This document shows, in pieces, positions 8,101 to 16,854 of a DNA stretch of 64,000 nucleotides (the first letter of the stretch is position 1; each line of letters starts with the position of its first letter). The notes under the pieces are model-generated. The model had not been told where the DNA came from. It saw only the letters and a program-made list of their open reading frames with translations, and made no database searches. The translations under genes were made by a program, and so were the position numbers. Origin of the DNA: Batillaria attramentaria (Eukaryota > Mollusca > Gastropoda > Batillariidae); assembly GCA_018292915.2 (NCBI GenBank), contig JACVVK020000450.1:326001-390000 (forward strand). The letters are read 5' to 3'.

Positions 8101-10624
8101 TCATGTGACTGAGGTAGAGACTGATGCTGGAGCTGCGGCCCTGCGCCTGATGACGGAAGACAGTGTGTTTGCTTGTGAGTGAAGAAGGCGTTCAGGGAGG
8201 TGAACTGCTTCTTGCATCGTCCGCACTGGAACACATCCTCGTCTTCAACTGGAACAAAATTTAATACAGGAAGAGTGTGTTCATGAAATTTAATGAAGTA
8301 ATGGTTTACAATCATATACACCACACAGACAAACACACAAGTGAAAAACAAAACAAAATAATTGGTACTGGTAAGGCTGAAATGTTCACTAAAACAGATT
8401 TCTGCTGTGCAATGGCAAGTCACAGTAAGTCCATGCCAGCATTTTACTTTTAGGAGAAAAGCGGAGACTTTCAAGACGAACGACATTGATGTATTAGTCT
8501 TTTCACTACAATAACATCAATGGACTTACTGTGCCTTGCCATTACATTGCAGATCTGGCAACAGGGTTCTTAAAATGACCTCTTCAACTTGAAACAACGT
8601 TCATCATTATTCCGCAAACCTTGTAACGATGCCATACATGATTAGTACAGTCATGACTCTTACATCACTTTAAAATATGTGTACCAGTTTTGGCAACAAG
8701 CTATCATAATCTAGCTTTCTTTTCTTTTCTTTCTTTTTTTCTTTTTTTGCTGCCCCAACTCTTTGCCAGATTCAGTGGTGTTCCTCCCAGGTAATGGGTG
8801 GAATCCACGGAGGGCTCAGAAGCTAGGGCATTTTTTATTATGCATATAATTATGAGGATGATGGTAAGATGATGCTATGGAGGTCCGTGTGGTTTGGGAC
8901 TGCTTCCTGTCATAAATATCCAGGCATTAACCAGACCCGGGAACTACGTGTAATCATCCACATCGTAAGACGTGTCATACCAAGGGAAGCACCCCCAAAG
9001 TCGCACCCGTGAAGTGGGTGAATCTCGGCTGTGTGGCAACAGCCTCCCCATTGGACCCATAGCACACCCGCTCTGGGTAGGAGCCGACCTAGGTAGGAAA
9101 AATCCCGCTTGCCTCGGCTGGGACTCGAACCCGGGTCTCCCGGTCCATGATCCGAAGTGCTAACCACTACAGTACAGGGGCCAGTTATCATAATCTATCT
9201 GCTGGAGTGAGCGGTGGTCTATAGGTAGCGCGTTAGACTTAGCTGCTGCGCAACTGAATGGCTTTGACAGTGAAGCGTAGGTTCAAGCCCAGGTCGAGCT
9301 TGTGATTATATATATATGTGTGATACCGGTTATTCCTGGCTACCGGGCTGCTCATCGGGGGGTTCCTCTCCAGATTATCCGGCTTTCCTCCTCTAGAAAA
9401 ATTGAAAATAATAAGATAGGTATTGGGTGGCGCTGCACCACAGCGACGCGCTTCCCCCGGGGGAAGCAGCCCAAATTTCCCAAAAGGGATACTAAACTGT
9501 CTAAAGTAGTCAGAAAAGAAAAAAAAAAATCACACTGCAATTCAGATCACATTACACCACTCTTGAAAGAACTGCACTGGCTGCTGGTCAGTTTCCGAAT
9601 TCAGCTAGCAGTTCTGGAGTATTATCAGTTTGGTACACAAAAACTCAAAATTACTAAGAGAAATTTGAAATCTTTTGGCAAACGCTGTTTCCGGATTACC
9701 ACCCCAACAGTCTGGGACTCACTGCCTGCTAGTGCTACTGCTAGCGTGAGACAGCAACCTACTGTGACATACTTTAAATCAGAGCTTAATTTTTTTAGTT
9801 AAAACTTATCCGTTTCAACTTGTTTTTACTGATCAATTCTGTAACCGTGGTGCCTGCTGTTTTAGGATGTGTTCTGTGTGTGTGTGAGTGATGTGAATGC
9901 ACAAGGAGTTTTTTCAAGAATCGTGCTGTATAAATGCGATTTATTATTATTTATTAACTCTAAAATGTGACCCGTTCTTGCGAAAGGGACCGGAAGTCGT
10001 GCTAGGCAAAACGCCGCTACAGGCGAAAAGAGTGCCGGCGGTTAGTATGGCTGCTTGGTGGGTAGCCAACTTCAACTGCTGATATAGATCTCTGTCAATT
10101 TTAGTAGTAGTACTAGTACAGCTTTCATTCTTATATTGAATTATACTGCGTAACCAGTAGATTGCTGGGGCGCACATATCTCAACATTGATAATTTTGAT
10201 GATTTATGGTCCCTTTTGTGAGAACGGGTCACAAATCAGTAAATGACCCTCTGCATCATATGATGCCACATGTACTGACATCCTGTGTGGAGAAAAAAAT
10301 ACAGGTTTTAGTGTGCGTCTGTGCTAGGTTCCGCTTTCGGTGCTTCTGATGTAAAAATAGGAATTATAGATCTATGCGAACATTAATTCACATTATCATT
10401 TTCATTATTGTACCTGTTGTTTCCTGAGTCTGTTGCGATTCCAGCAGTGACTGAACAGCAACCGCCGCCTGACTGTCCACACCAACTGTCTGTCCATCAA
10501 TCCCAATCTGTGCCATGCTGCCGTGTCCGTGAGAATCCACTGCAATGTGACTGATAGGCCCAGCAACATGACCCTCTACCCCTATCTGGGAGGCCACCAC
10601 TGATGGCTGGTTGTCCACTGCCAT
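382..10624 (-). CDS. ZNF341: ZNF341 orthologue, C2H2 zinc-finger transcription factor, 3'-partial gene model of 12 exons
   Basis: Exons in transcript order: 10624-10414, 8248-8040, 7588-7466, 7090-6947, 5561-5231, 4435-4238, 3738-3656, 3079-2888, 2152-2009, 1732-1533, 1179-1019, 582-382. They sum to 2197 nt, about 732 codons, with every junction GT-AG and in phase. Order and spacing of fingers match vertebrate ZNF341: an isolated N-terminal finger ([11 protein letters not shown]), a Q/P/T-rich linker, a finger pair with [11 protein letters not shown], an acidic spacer, then a C-terminal cluster with [17 protein letters not shown] and [11 protein letters not shown]. Ten complete fingers are seen and an eleventh begins at the last exon. 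In vertebrates the protein is a nuclear factor acting on STAT promoters; that role here is inference. The remaining fingers and stop lie beyond the left edge. The human first coding exon (a short peptide before MDNQ) has no recognised counterpart, so the ATG at 10624 may be the start or an internal Met. Confidence 0.93.
1019..1179 (-). CDS. ZNF341: ZNF341 exon with zinc fingers 7 and 8
   Basis: Acceptor gtgcag|G, phase 2 in; donor TGAAG|gtatta, phase 1 out. Finger 7 [20 protein letters not shown] with an H-X5-H spacing, finger 8 [20 protein letters not shown]. The fingers are joined by TTTHQYP, not TGEKP, as in the vertebrate protein. Confidence 0.95.
1533..1732 (-). CDS. ZNF341: ZNF341 exon with zinc fingers 5 and 6
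   Basis: Acceptor atatcag|GTG, phase 0; donor CCCAAG|gtgagg, phase 2. Finger 5 is an unusual C-X4-C type ([12 protein letters not shown]). Finger 6 is [20 protein letters not shown] with YTH. The C-X4-C spacing is shared with ZNF341. Confidence 0.95.
1889..1947. repeat. (TG)n microsatellite in ZNF341 intron
   Basis: About 29 uninterrupted TG dinucleotides in the intron between exons 2152-2009 and 1732-1533, roughly 60 bases from the donor. It produces open frames of Cys-Val and Thr-His that are not genes. Confidence 0.95.
2009..2152 (-). CDS. ZNF341: ZNF341 exon with zinc finger 4
   Basis: Acceptor tgtcag|GTG and donor GAGCAG|gtaggg, both phase 0. Encodes VSALN, a VVVDNS segment and finger [20 protein letters not shown] with VKH, matching the SSYLCQFC finger of ZNF341. 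Confidence 0.94.
2351..2446. repeat. Three-copy tandem repeat, about 33 bp
   Basis: Three imperfect copies of a unit containing ggggtgtcacataatca (variants aggggtgtca, gggggtgtca, aagggtgtca) in a ZNF341 intron. Confidence 0.8.
2580..2709 (+). mobile_element. SINE family A, diverged copy 1
   Basis: tRNA-like head with gccgaatggtacagcgttgg (A-box region) and gagttctaatccc (B-box region), followed by the family body ttgccctgcctttgatatcac. It is clearly older than most other copies, with many substitutions and no intact tail. Confidence 0.8.
2888..3079 (-). CDS. ZNF341: ZNF341 exon, acidic spacer
   Basis: Acceptor tgttacag|GTG (VWPSG, matching VWPPG in human ZNF341), donor GAAAAG|gtagct; phase 0 both ends. 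Acidic, Glu-rich spacer between the finger pair and the C-terminal cluster. It contains VVKEEPDLD, a psi-K-x-E match to the SUMO-conjugation consensus (inference only). Confidence 0.9.
3656..3738 (-). CDS. ZNF341: ZNF341 exon with zinc finger 3
   Basis: Acceptor ttacgcag|GT, phase 1; donor CACAAG|gtaagt, phase 0. An 83-nt exon encoding GEKPF and one finger ([23 protein letters not shown]). It was too short to appear as a long open frame, but residue identity with vertebrate ZNF341 in this finger is very high. Confidence 0.95.
4238..4435 (-). CDS. ZNF341: ZNF341 exon with zinc finger 2
   Basis: Acceptor acacag|GTCGC, phase 1; donor ACACAG|gtggga, phase 1. Basic segment (TRRGGRG, EDKRR), then finger [20 protein letters not shown] with H-X3-H completed by RAH. 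The donor splits the TGEKP linker between this finger and the next, as in ZNF341. Confidence 0.93.
4835..4958. repeat. Inverted pair of Penelope/hammerhead-like motifs
   Basis: Two arms of about 57 bp face each other across a short A-rich spacer. The right arm contains cctgatgaaggcacaggt then ggaaacgttc, and both outer ends carry gagatgtgtcgtcc or its complement. CTGATGA...GAAAC is the conserved core of hammerhead ribozymes carried at the ends of Penelope-like elements; stem II is imperfect here. Probably a decayed element terminus in a ZNF341 intron. Confidence 0.5.
5073..5130. repeat. (CA)n microsatellite
   Basis: About 28 CA units in a ZNF341 intron, roughly 100 bases past the donor of exon 5561-5231. 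Confidence 0.95.
5231..5561 (-). CDS. ZNF341: ZNF341 exon, T/Q/S-rich linker
   Basis: Acceptor tatgcag|GTG, phase 0; donor GCAG|gtacag, phase 1. It encodes about 110 residues rich in Thr, Gln, Ser and Pro, typical of an activation or disordered linker region, ending in [10 protein letters not shown]. Largest exon in the window. Confidence 0.85.
5602..6003. mobile_element. piggyBac-type MITE (402 bp) flanked by TTAA
   Basis: The left end reads CCTTCCGGCTACATCG and the right end is its inverted repeat with one mismatch (CGACGTAGCCGGAAGG). Both are directly flanked by TTAA (5598-5601 and 6004-6007). TTAA target sites and termini starting CCY are hallmarks of the piggyBac superfamily. The interior has no coding capacity and consists largely of three 64-bp tandem units (5783-5978) containing tataaaaaccatgggtaa and cacgatgtaggac, the latter resembling the terminal repeat. 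Sits in the intron upstream of exon 5561-5231. Confidence 0.8.
5783..5978. repeat. Three 64-bp tandem units inside the MITE
   Basis: Units begin gaataag and end gatgtaggactag, with low divergence between copies one and two and more in copy three. The cacgatgtagg segment in each unit echoes the terminal inverted repeat. Confidence 0.85.
6755..6932 (+). repeat. Dispersed repeat, copy 1 in ZNF341 intron
   Basis: Shares atcaagggaggg, accccataat, tgattttgccaatctg, tcgaaagttct and gaaaattggcaccc with 7680-7905, in the same orientation. It ends about 15 bases from the splice donor of exon 7090-6947. Family unknown. Confidence 0.8.
6947..7090 (-). CDS. ZNF341: ZNF341 exon, linker
   Basis: Acceptor tacaacag|CCA; donor AACACA|gtaaga, phase 0 at both ends. 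Encodes a segment with [20 protein letters not shown], comparable to the ILVSDDVLMSAMSAFTSLD stretch of human ZNF341, which places it in the linker between finger 1 and finger 2. An alternative donor lies 12 bases earlier at ATG|gtgtgt but would break the frame. Confidence 0.85.
7466..7588 (-). CDS. ZNF341: ZNF341 exon, Q-rich linker
   Basis: Acceptor tttcaag|CCG and donor ACTCAG|gtttgt, phase 0 at both ends. Encodes [10 protein letters not shown] followed by a Ser/Ala/Gly-rich linker. No fold predicted; the call rests on clean splice sites and phase agreement with neighbours. A (CA)n tract begins just inside the downstream intron. Confidence 0.8.
7680..7905 (+). repeat. Dispersed repeat, copy 2 in ZNF341 intron
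   Basis: Direct copy of the repeat at 6755-6932 with an extra ctctctctggaaag-containing segment. The two copies flank exons 7090-6947 and 7588-7466. Confidence 0.8.
7946..8010. repeat. (TG)n/(CGTG)n microsatellite
   Basis: TG run with interspersed CG dinucleotides, about 30 bases from the donor of exon 8248-8040. Confidence 0.95.
8040..8248 (-). CDS. ZNF341: ZNF341 exon with zinc finger 1
   Basis: Acceptor ttccag|TT, phase 1 in; donor CAACAG|gtgagg, phase 0 out. It carries one C2H2 finger (C-X2-C-X12-H-X3-[21 protein letters not shown]) followed by a Gln/His-rich stretch with repeated QQ and HQ. The DEDVF-C-KCKKQF context is diagnostic of ZNF341. Confidence 0.92.
8757..9183 (-). mobile_element. 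SINE family B, copy 1
   Basis: Read on the minus strand it starts with a tRNA-like head: ggcccctgtactgtagtgg, gttagcacttcgga, and a B-box-like ggttcgagtcccagc. The body is shared with 39070-39562 (gaagtgggtgaatct, agcacacccgct, aggagccgacctagg, and a terminal ggagggctc). The B-box-containing head is why this is a SINE and not a tRNA gene. Confidence 0.82.
9207..9515 (+). mobile_element. tRNA-headed SINE (family D)
   Basis: Head gagcggtggtctataggtag with a B-box-like taggttcaagccc, a central gggttcctctccagattatc/ccggctttcctcctct segment, and a 3' part with ggtggcgctgcaccacagcg and a small hairpin gcttcccccgggggaagc, then an A-rich end. The central segment resembles that of the SINE at 38107-38480. 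Confidence 0.7.
9535..9958 (+). pseudogene. CR1-like LINE 3' fragment
   Basis: Encodes the C-terminal tail typical of CR1/Jockey-group reverse transcriptases: [11 protein letters not shown], an internal deletion, then [11 protein letters not shown] and YFKSELNFF before the stop at 9800-9802. The 3' UTR ends in a tattattattta run. 5'-truncated, non-functional. Confidence 0.75.
10414..10624 (-). CDS. ZNF341: ZNF341 exon (most 5' coding exon seen)
   Basis: Acceptor ...taacacag directly precedes ATGGCAGTGGACAACCAG; donor ACAG|gtacaat gives phase 1. It encodes a Gly/His/Val-rich N-terminus ending in [10 protein letters not shown], which parallels the LAVQSLLDG segment of human ZNF341. Because the ATG sits exactly on the splice acceptor, either a 5' UTR exon or a short coding exon lies upstream. 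Confidence 0.88.
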
Positions 10625-10689
10625 CTGTGTTACATTCCCTTTATGAAAAAAAAAAAGAAAAAAAAAAGGACGTATCCATGGTTAAACAT

Positions 10690-10722
10690 TTTTTTTTTTT
10701 TTTTTTTGGGGGGGGGGGGGAG
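10690..10722. repeat. T(n)G(n) homopolymer junction
   Basis: About 20 T followed directly by 13 G in the sequence upstream of the first ZNF341 coding exon. The same arrangement recurs elsewhere in the window. Confidence 0.9.
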
Positions 10723-11663
10723 GGTAACATGTTCTTATCGAATGATATCGAATAACACATTAGTTTCTCTAGCAATTTTCATTAGTGTTCCCATTCTTTG
10801 GGTTGTAATCATCTGTGAAAAAAATATCCTGCCATAAAGTCTCACTGGAATGCAATGAGTAAATAATGCACTTAAATAATTTTAAAGTAAAGTAAGTTTA
10901 AAGTAGCTTGAGATGCAGGTGAACAGCAAGCGGGAACAATTCAGCAACCACTTAGTACATAAAATGAATGCAAGCTGCCACATATACTAACATAAACTGC
11001 TTTTTTCCAGGGCTGTTAACTGGGGGAAAATGTACCAGGTGTGCACTGGACAATGTAGGTTTTATACCTGGACAAGTGAATAATTACGTGAACTTAGCCT
11101 AGTTGTGAATTTAATTGACTTCAGAAATACTACTACTGGCAAACCCATATGTAGAGAGAGAAGCACAGGTGTCTGCCAAATTCATAAAAGTATGAAAACT
11201 TACGTGCTTTTGAGTCATTTTTGTGCATTTGTCCCTATTTTCTAATGTTGAATTAGTGTTTTAAATGCTTAAAAACTATTTTCTTGGTTTAAAAAAAAAA
11301 TTCTCCATAGTCTGAAACTTGCACAGAAAGTGAAGTGGACGTGTGTTTTCATCAGCCCTCGTGTGTGTGAGGGTGAGCTAGAGCTAGAAAAATGGTAGTA
11401 ACTGGTTGAGCAGTTGGATATATGGAAGGCGGAGACTGCTGTACGCAGTGTGTGGCATCTTTCGACTTTTACTTTCAGTTTGCGAGCACGTGCGTGACTT
11501 TTCACGTTTTAACTGGAGAGATCTGACGGAACAGCATCTCGCGTTCGGGAAAAAATTTCAAACACACATAGACCAAAGTTCAACTTGCATTGGTGTTTGT
11601 CGAAAATGTTTGAAGCTTGTTACATTTCCATTCGTGTCGCAGCAGACGACAAATGCAATCCGT

Positions 11664-11960
11664 ACCTGTGAGCGATTGGTAGCACAGCGTCAGGCATGTG
11701 CTGTGACCCTCAGTCGGGCCACAGTTTGTTGTTAGCCGTTCCATGAATTACGTGGACACCAAACAGTAAAGATGGTCGCTGAATTTCCAAACAAGATGCA
11801 AAGTAAACATTTAAAAACTGCTTAGCAAAAATCTCTTTCCATGTATTCATACGATTTTGCAACCATGATTATAGACGCTAATCTTCTCAGAAAAAGTTAA
11901 AAGGACAAGACAAAGATATCCTTAGGGTGGAGGAGTTGACCGGTCTTCAAAATGGCGGCT
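11664..11960 (-). promoter_or_regulatory. Candidate ZNF341 5' non-coding exon and promoter
   Basis: Speculative. On the minus strand a good donor (CTCACAG|gtacgg) ends at 11666. A match to the YY1 promoter motif (caaaatggcggc) lies at 11948-11959. Neither upstream ATG joins the next exon in frame, so the exon would be 5' UTR. Other donors are possible; transcript data would be needed. Confidence 0.25.
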
Positions 11961-11966
11961 CACCCC

Positions 11967-13558
11967 CTCCGCTAAGCAGTAACTGAAAAAATGTCGTTAA
12001 AATTCATAAAGTAGACTTTCTTGTCAACCAATTCATTAATAGCAAGTGACTAAATGTCTAAATTGTAAAAATAATTATGTTTGAGTTTTATTACGTTGCT
12101 AACAGCGAGATCAATATTCTTAAGGGGCAGCAACTCTTGTACGGCAGGTGCTCGGAAGGTATTCCCGTTGACTCAGCGGATCAAGGGTTATCGATGAAAG
12201 TCAGTGCTGTTGTGGATTCAGTGACATGATGAAAATATGCTGTGTAGGCTAGAAGTGGGCGTGCTCAAGGGATCAGAAAGATGCCTTTTATTTTTAGTTA
12301 TACACCAAAACAGTGACAAATGACGCTGATTACGTTTGTGGTTGTATTGTTGAACCCGGGCCGATGATATTCACTATTCACGCAGCCATCATGTGTTTTT
12401 TAGTTGTCACTGATTCAGTGCGATTAGCTTAATTTCACCGAGTGCTAGTTATATGTAATTACATATTACAACTTTTTAAGATGTCAGTGCCCATGTAAAG
12501 GGCAACCGTGACCGACCGTTGAACCGGCTGATAACTTGTTTGTTAATTTGTTTTTACGGGAACTTGGAAGCCACCCGGCACTGAATGGCACTGAGTCCGG
12601 CTTAACCGTGACTGATCAAGTTCTGATTGTGCCGCTGTTGCGGTCGGTATCTCTCACTGATCTTTATCTCAGTCCGGCCCACCCGTTCGCGCAGGATTCC
12701 ACTGACCCGGCCAGACTAACTTGAGCGAGTGAATTAAGGCAACCTCAGTCTTCCAAACACTGACTCCGACTGCCCCGGTTCTGAAAAGCAGCACTTGGTT
12801 TGAACAGGGACTTTCTATGTAAGGCCCTGGTTTTAACAGGTTAACGTTGCAATACAAACAATTAGTGAGCATAAACAAGCACCACTTATGGTACGTAATG
12901 CTCTGGGGTGGAACTGAGTACATATTGACAGTATTGCAATGACAGCCCGGTAATTATGAAAACTGAGCAGCACTACCACCCAGTTTTTTCTTGAGTCGCC
13001 TGAAAACTCTTCCAAAGAGCCATCCGGGACTGGAATTCGCTACCAGACACTGCTGTCTCAGCACGGACGCTCGCAACCTTCGCTGACTGCGAGGCCTGTG
13101 TGTGGAGCCTCAGTTAATCACCTCCCCTGCCCCGCCAACTGCCCAAGTAGGGCTGTCGATGACTAGAGCAATGCCGGTCGGGGTTTCTACCCTGGGGACT
13201 GTTTCGGTAACCGGGCAGGTCTATACCGGAGACCCGAAACAGCAGTTGGTAGTTAACCCCACCCCCTCTCCCGGTTTACCTAGCAGCTGACGGTTACTCA
13301 GTCCCCCCCCCCTCCCCACTGACCCTCAGTCCACCCCCGCTCTCACCCCATCCATAATAAACAATTTCTGTCTTTGTGCTTAGTATACATGCGCACCACG
13401 GCCTTCGTACCGGCGACAATAGTGGCCAAATTGATGACCGTGCTCGTCTCCAGAAGAACTCATTCTCCAGCTTCTCCAAATCCAGAACTGACTCTCTACA
13501 CCCTCCCCAATTCAAGTGTCCGGTGTCCTTTTTGTTCAGTGTTGTTGCTGTTTCCTCT
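11967..13558. other. Intergenic sequence between ZNF341 and a SINE
   Basis: No convincing exon or repeat was recognised. The right half is richer in C and has CACTGA-type words, but no open frame here has recognisable protein content. Confidence 0.4.
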
Positions 13559-13571
13559 CCCCCAAAGTTTC

Positions 13572-13746
13572 GGGGAGCCGGGGTGGCCGAATGGTAGAGC
13601 GTTGCACTTCTAATGCTCGGGTCGTGAGTTCGTATCCCGGCTGGGGCCAATTATTTGTGCTGGCATTTTCATCGTTGCCCCGTCTTTGATATCACCCGTA
13701 TGTGGTGGAAAAGAAACGTTAAACCCCCAAACACCCCTCCCACCCA
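13572..13746 (+). mobile_element. SINE family A, copy 2
   Basis: Near-consensus copy: head ggggagccggggtggccgaa, gagttcgtatcccggctggg, body atcgttgccccgtctttgat, tail ending aaacacccctcccaccca. Flanked by a perfect 13-bp target-site duplication CCCCCAAAGTTTC at 13559-13571 and 13747-13759. Confidence 0.95.
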
Positions 13747-13785
13747 CCCCCAAAGTTTCCCAGTGTTGAAAGCATGTTGTGTACT

Positions 13786-14515
13786 GGCTTAATTAAAGTC
13801 TCAATACATTTGTCAAGCGCACAACGTGACGCTGCTGTGAAAAACCAGAGACATACATAACATGTCTCTGGAAAAAAAAATTTTGTTGAATGCGCTTAAT
13901 CCATGCATCAGAATCAGTCACTGACTTGGGACACTGTAGAGCATCTGAAACCACTGTATGCGGTGGTGACTCGGGTTGGCGTAGGCCTATAATCATATCT
14001 GAAATCCCACCTCTTCACTGCCCCTAACCAATAGCTGTTGCCACACCATCGACGGTCTTGCTGGTCGTGCGTGCGTGTGTGTGTGTGTGCCTGGGGAAGC
14101 CGTGTATGATACTGCACATTATGTGTTTGTAGTTAAATGTGTGGAGGAATGTTGCGTGTGTTTCCGTTTCTGTGTGAGTGAGTGTTGACTGTAAGGCGCC
14201 CTGAGCTCCTGCGGGAGGGAGGGCGTCCCTTAAATACCTATCATTATTATTATGTATGTTGTTCTGTGTACACATAGAAGCATACCAGGTACTGGGCAGA
14301 CGACGTTATTTGTATACGGACTGAAGACTAACTAGACAGCGCTGATTGGCTGATATTTTTACCGACGTTGTCGACTGGCGTTCAGTACAGGTATGGAAGC
14401 ATTAGGTCAAAGGAAGTCGTATTTCTATACTTTTAGAAGCCGCAAAGTCACGAAAAATTGTCGCAATTGCCGAAAGGAACAGCTACTCACTTGACAGCCA
14501 GTCTTAGAGCTTTGT
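13786..14515. repeat. Dispersed repeat split by a LINE fragment
   Basis: Segments 13786-13993 and 14276-14515 match 33262-33665 in the same order and orientation (shared: gcatcagaatcagtcac, gcgctgattgg, gaagtcgtatttct, gccgcaaagtcacgaaaa). The intervening 14000-14262 is a LINE 3' end that is absent from the other copy. Confidence 0.75.
14000..14262 (+). pseudogene. CR1-like LINE 3' end, nested insertion
   Basis: Begins with a coding remnant that translates as LKSHLFTAP-like sequence (cacctcttcactgcccc), the usual C-terminus of CR1-group reverse transcriptases. Then 3' UTR with ggcgccctgagctc and an end in attattattat. Inserted into the dispersed repeat at 13786-14515. Confidence 0.65.
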
Positions 14516-14915
14516 TTGTGGCAGTCTTTCGCCTCAGAATTCATTATTAACATAGACTTGAAATCAATAAACAATCCAATGGCGTCAATTCATATTCAAC
14601 TTGAGCACTGTTCCAGGGCAAGTTGTGCATCCACCACATTAAAACTCAAAGTGCATATTCCCTACAAAATTTGTTGTTTTTGTTGCCATTTTTTGTGGTG
14701 TTGGAATCAAGACTGTATCTGTGTAACCATTTCTCAGAATGAGCAGTCTTTTTTGCACTTAACCTACACTATGCACCCGTTACGGATATCTGGCTGCTTC
14801 AGCCCAGCGAGTCATGTCTTTTTACGACCTCCTCGTTTTGTTGGGGTTTTTTTTGCGTGTGTGTGTGTGTGAGAGAGGTGGGCGGGGGCTGTTTTCGTTG
14901 ATTTTGCTCAGTGTC

Positions 14916-14921
14916 TTTATT
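14916..14921 (-). terminator. Candidate distal poly(A) signal of profilin
   Basis: AATAAA on the minus strand (tttatt on plus). It would give a 3' UTR of about 2.25 kb. A nearer AATAAA at 16364-16369 would give about 0.8 kb. The sequence does not decide between them. Confidence 0.35.
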
Positions 14922-15487
14922 GATTTAGTACATTCATGAACTTACAAAATCCTTCATAAACTAATGAAATCCTTCAGTCAAAATGTTCTCCACTGGCGAG
15001 TTTCTACATCTGCATAACACACACACACACACACACAGTGCCATAAGATTGGGGGAAAGTTGGAAAAAAAAAAAAGCAAAACACAAAATGGTGATTTACT
15101 AACTTTACTCCTTGGTCTTTTTTTTAATGAAAGAATTACATAATTGTATGACAAGTGTAGTAAGGTAATTATGAAAAAGTGAAATAACGCCGATAATAAA
15201 ACTGAAGAAAACTTGACTAAATCAATACAGGTGTGCTTGCAAATAACCGTTAACTGTCTGGAAATCAACTCCTGAAGTACTGTAGAAACAAAATTCTAAA
15301 GGGGAAAAAATTATCAACTCAAATTAAATTGTGCACTGCACACAATAGTCAACAACATGCATGGACCCTTGACCAGAAACAGCTGGGGAAACCCCCAGGA
15401 AAAATCTTCAAAACATTTTGGCAGCTGGCTGTGTCCTTTTACCCAATGTTCCATCTCACTCAAAACTTCTCTAAAAAATCTAATCTC

Positions 15488-15677
15488 TTTCCACATTCTT
15501 TTTAAAAAAATAGGATTTGGACTAAGGAAAAAAATTATGTAAAAGTGTTTTTCTTCAGTGGGGAAAGGTAAGTTTTTGAAGATCACCACTTGAAAAAACT
15601 TATCTTTCCCCACTGAAGAAAAACACTTCTACATAATTTTTTCTTAGTCCAAATCCTATTAAAAAAGAATGTGGAAA
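15488..15677. repeat. Long inverted repeat (hairpin), about 88-bp arms
   Basis: Left arm from ttccacattcttttt to ggggaaaggtaagtttt, right arm its near-perfect complement (cttatctttcccc to aaagaatgtggaa), with a loop of about 12 bases. Either a small MITE-like foldback or a structured element of the profilin 3' UTR. No flanking direct repeat was clear. Confidence 0.88.
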
Positions 15678-16363
15678 AGTTTAAGTACTCTAATCATTTC
15701 AATGTTTTTTTTGTTTTGTTTTTTGTTTTTGAAAATACTAATCAGAGCAGAATACCAGTAACCAAAAGAAAAGAAAAAAAAATTGCAAATACAAATACAC
15801 CAATGACAATTTCGTTTTGGTACGCCTAATCATAACAGCAATTGGATCCATGCAATATTGGTAATTTTATACCAAACACGAAGCCCGAAAAGCACCATTC
15901 TTACATCAGCATGGGGAGTGCTTTCCAATGGAGAGGAAAACCTATTTAAACTAGACAGTTTGGGATTACTTGCACATTACTGACAATCATGTACTTCAGT
16001 ACATTATTGGATACAGGCGCTGTACATGTTACTTATGAAGCAACGGTATTATGAAAATCATTGATATTGAAAATCACGTTACACACTATTCCATGCTACA
16101 AGTGAAAGATCAAGAAATCCTAAATATTTAGCAAGTACAATATTGCCACAGATTGAAATTGACATGTGAATCGTTGCACATCCTTTCTCATGTACAACTG
16201 AAATGGTGCTAACACTTCCTGCACAGCGTTTGAGCAATGTCAAAGAATGATATCATTCCCACCGACAGGCTGCCATCATCCAGTGATCCACACAACTACA
16301 GAACCGATGTTACATTCACAATGAAGCATAACCCATGTGAAGCTATTCAGAAAATTGCTTCCC

Positions 16364-16369
16364 TTTATT
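16364..16369 (-). terminator. Candidate proximal poly(A) signal of profilin
   Basis: AATAAA on the minus strand, about 810 nt past the profilin stop codon. If used, the hairpin at 15488-15677 would lie outside the mRNA. Confidence 0.35.
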
Positions 16370-16792
16370 AATATTTTGTTGTTGTTCTTTACTTGTTTCC
16401 CTTCTCTTGTTCAGAAGTGAAAAAGCGCTCAAAACCAAATTAAAGTTGTGAAGATGACCAAAGCATATGGAACAACTGAGAATTATTCTACCCTCACTTC
16501 CCAAGACACTCAGGTAATCAAAACAATTTTATGGCTTGCGTGACTTTTCTTCCTGTTGTATAGATGCAGACAAAAAACAAGGAGGAATGTGAATTTATGT
16601 AGACAAAAGGGAATTGGGAATGTGTTTGCTGGTTGAGGCTTTGCGCAACATAAGAGCAAGAAAATGGAATTTTAGCTGCACTTCACAATGTTGACAAACT
16701 ATTCAGTGCTTAATTGGTAGGAATGAGCAACAGGTTTGTTCAAGGTCGGCCATCTTTACTCAATCACGCTCACTGATCTGAATCTTCTACTA

Positions 16793-16854
16793 CAGATTTT
16801 CTCATCGACTAGAATCCAATTTCCAGATTTTCTCATCGACTAGAATCCAATTTC
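16793..16854. repeat. Two-copy direct repeat, about 31 bp
   Basis: agattttctcatcgactaga followed by atccaattt occurs twice back to back in the profilin downstream region. Confidence 0.9.

Noticed and set aside
9120..9183. tRNA gene (minus strand) with B-box ggttcgagtccc
   Set aside because: It is the head of a SINE whose body continues for about 400 bp and recurs at 39070-39562; the cloverleaf is not intact.
11406..11735. Plus-strand open frame of 109 codons near the ZNF341 5' region
   Set aside because: No recognisable domain, no splice context, and composition like its surroundings.
10621..13100. A short first coding exon of ZNF341 equivalent to the human MAQ-type peptide
   Set aside because: ATG candidates on the minus strand at about 10833, 12388 and 13023 run into stops or do not splice in phase; none matches.
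13572..13650. tRNA gene in gggagccggggtggccgaat-type sequence, repeated many times
   Set aside because: Every occurrence is followed by the same SINE body and flanked by target duplications.
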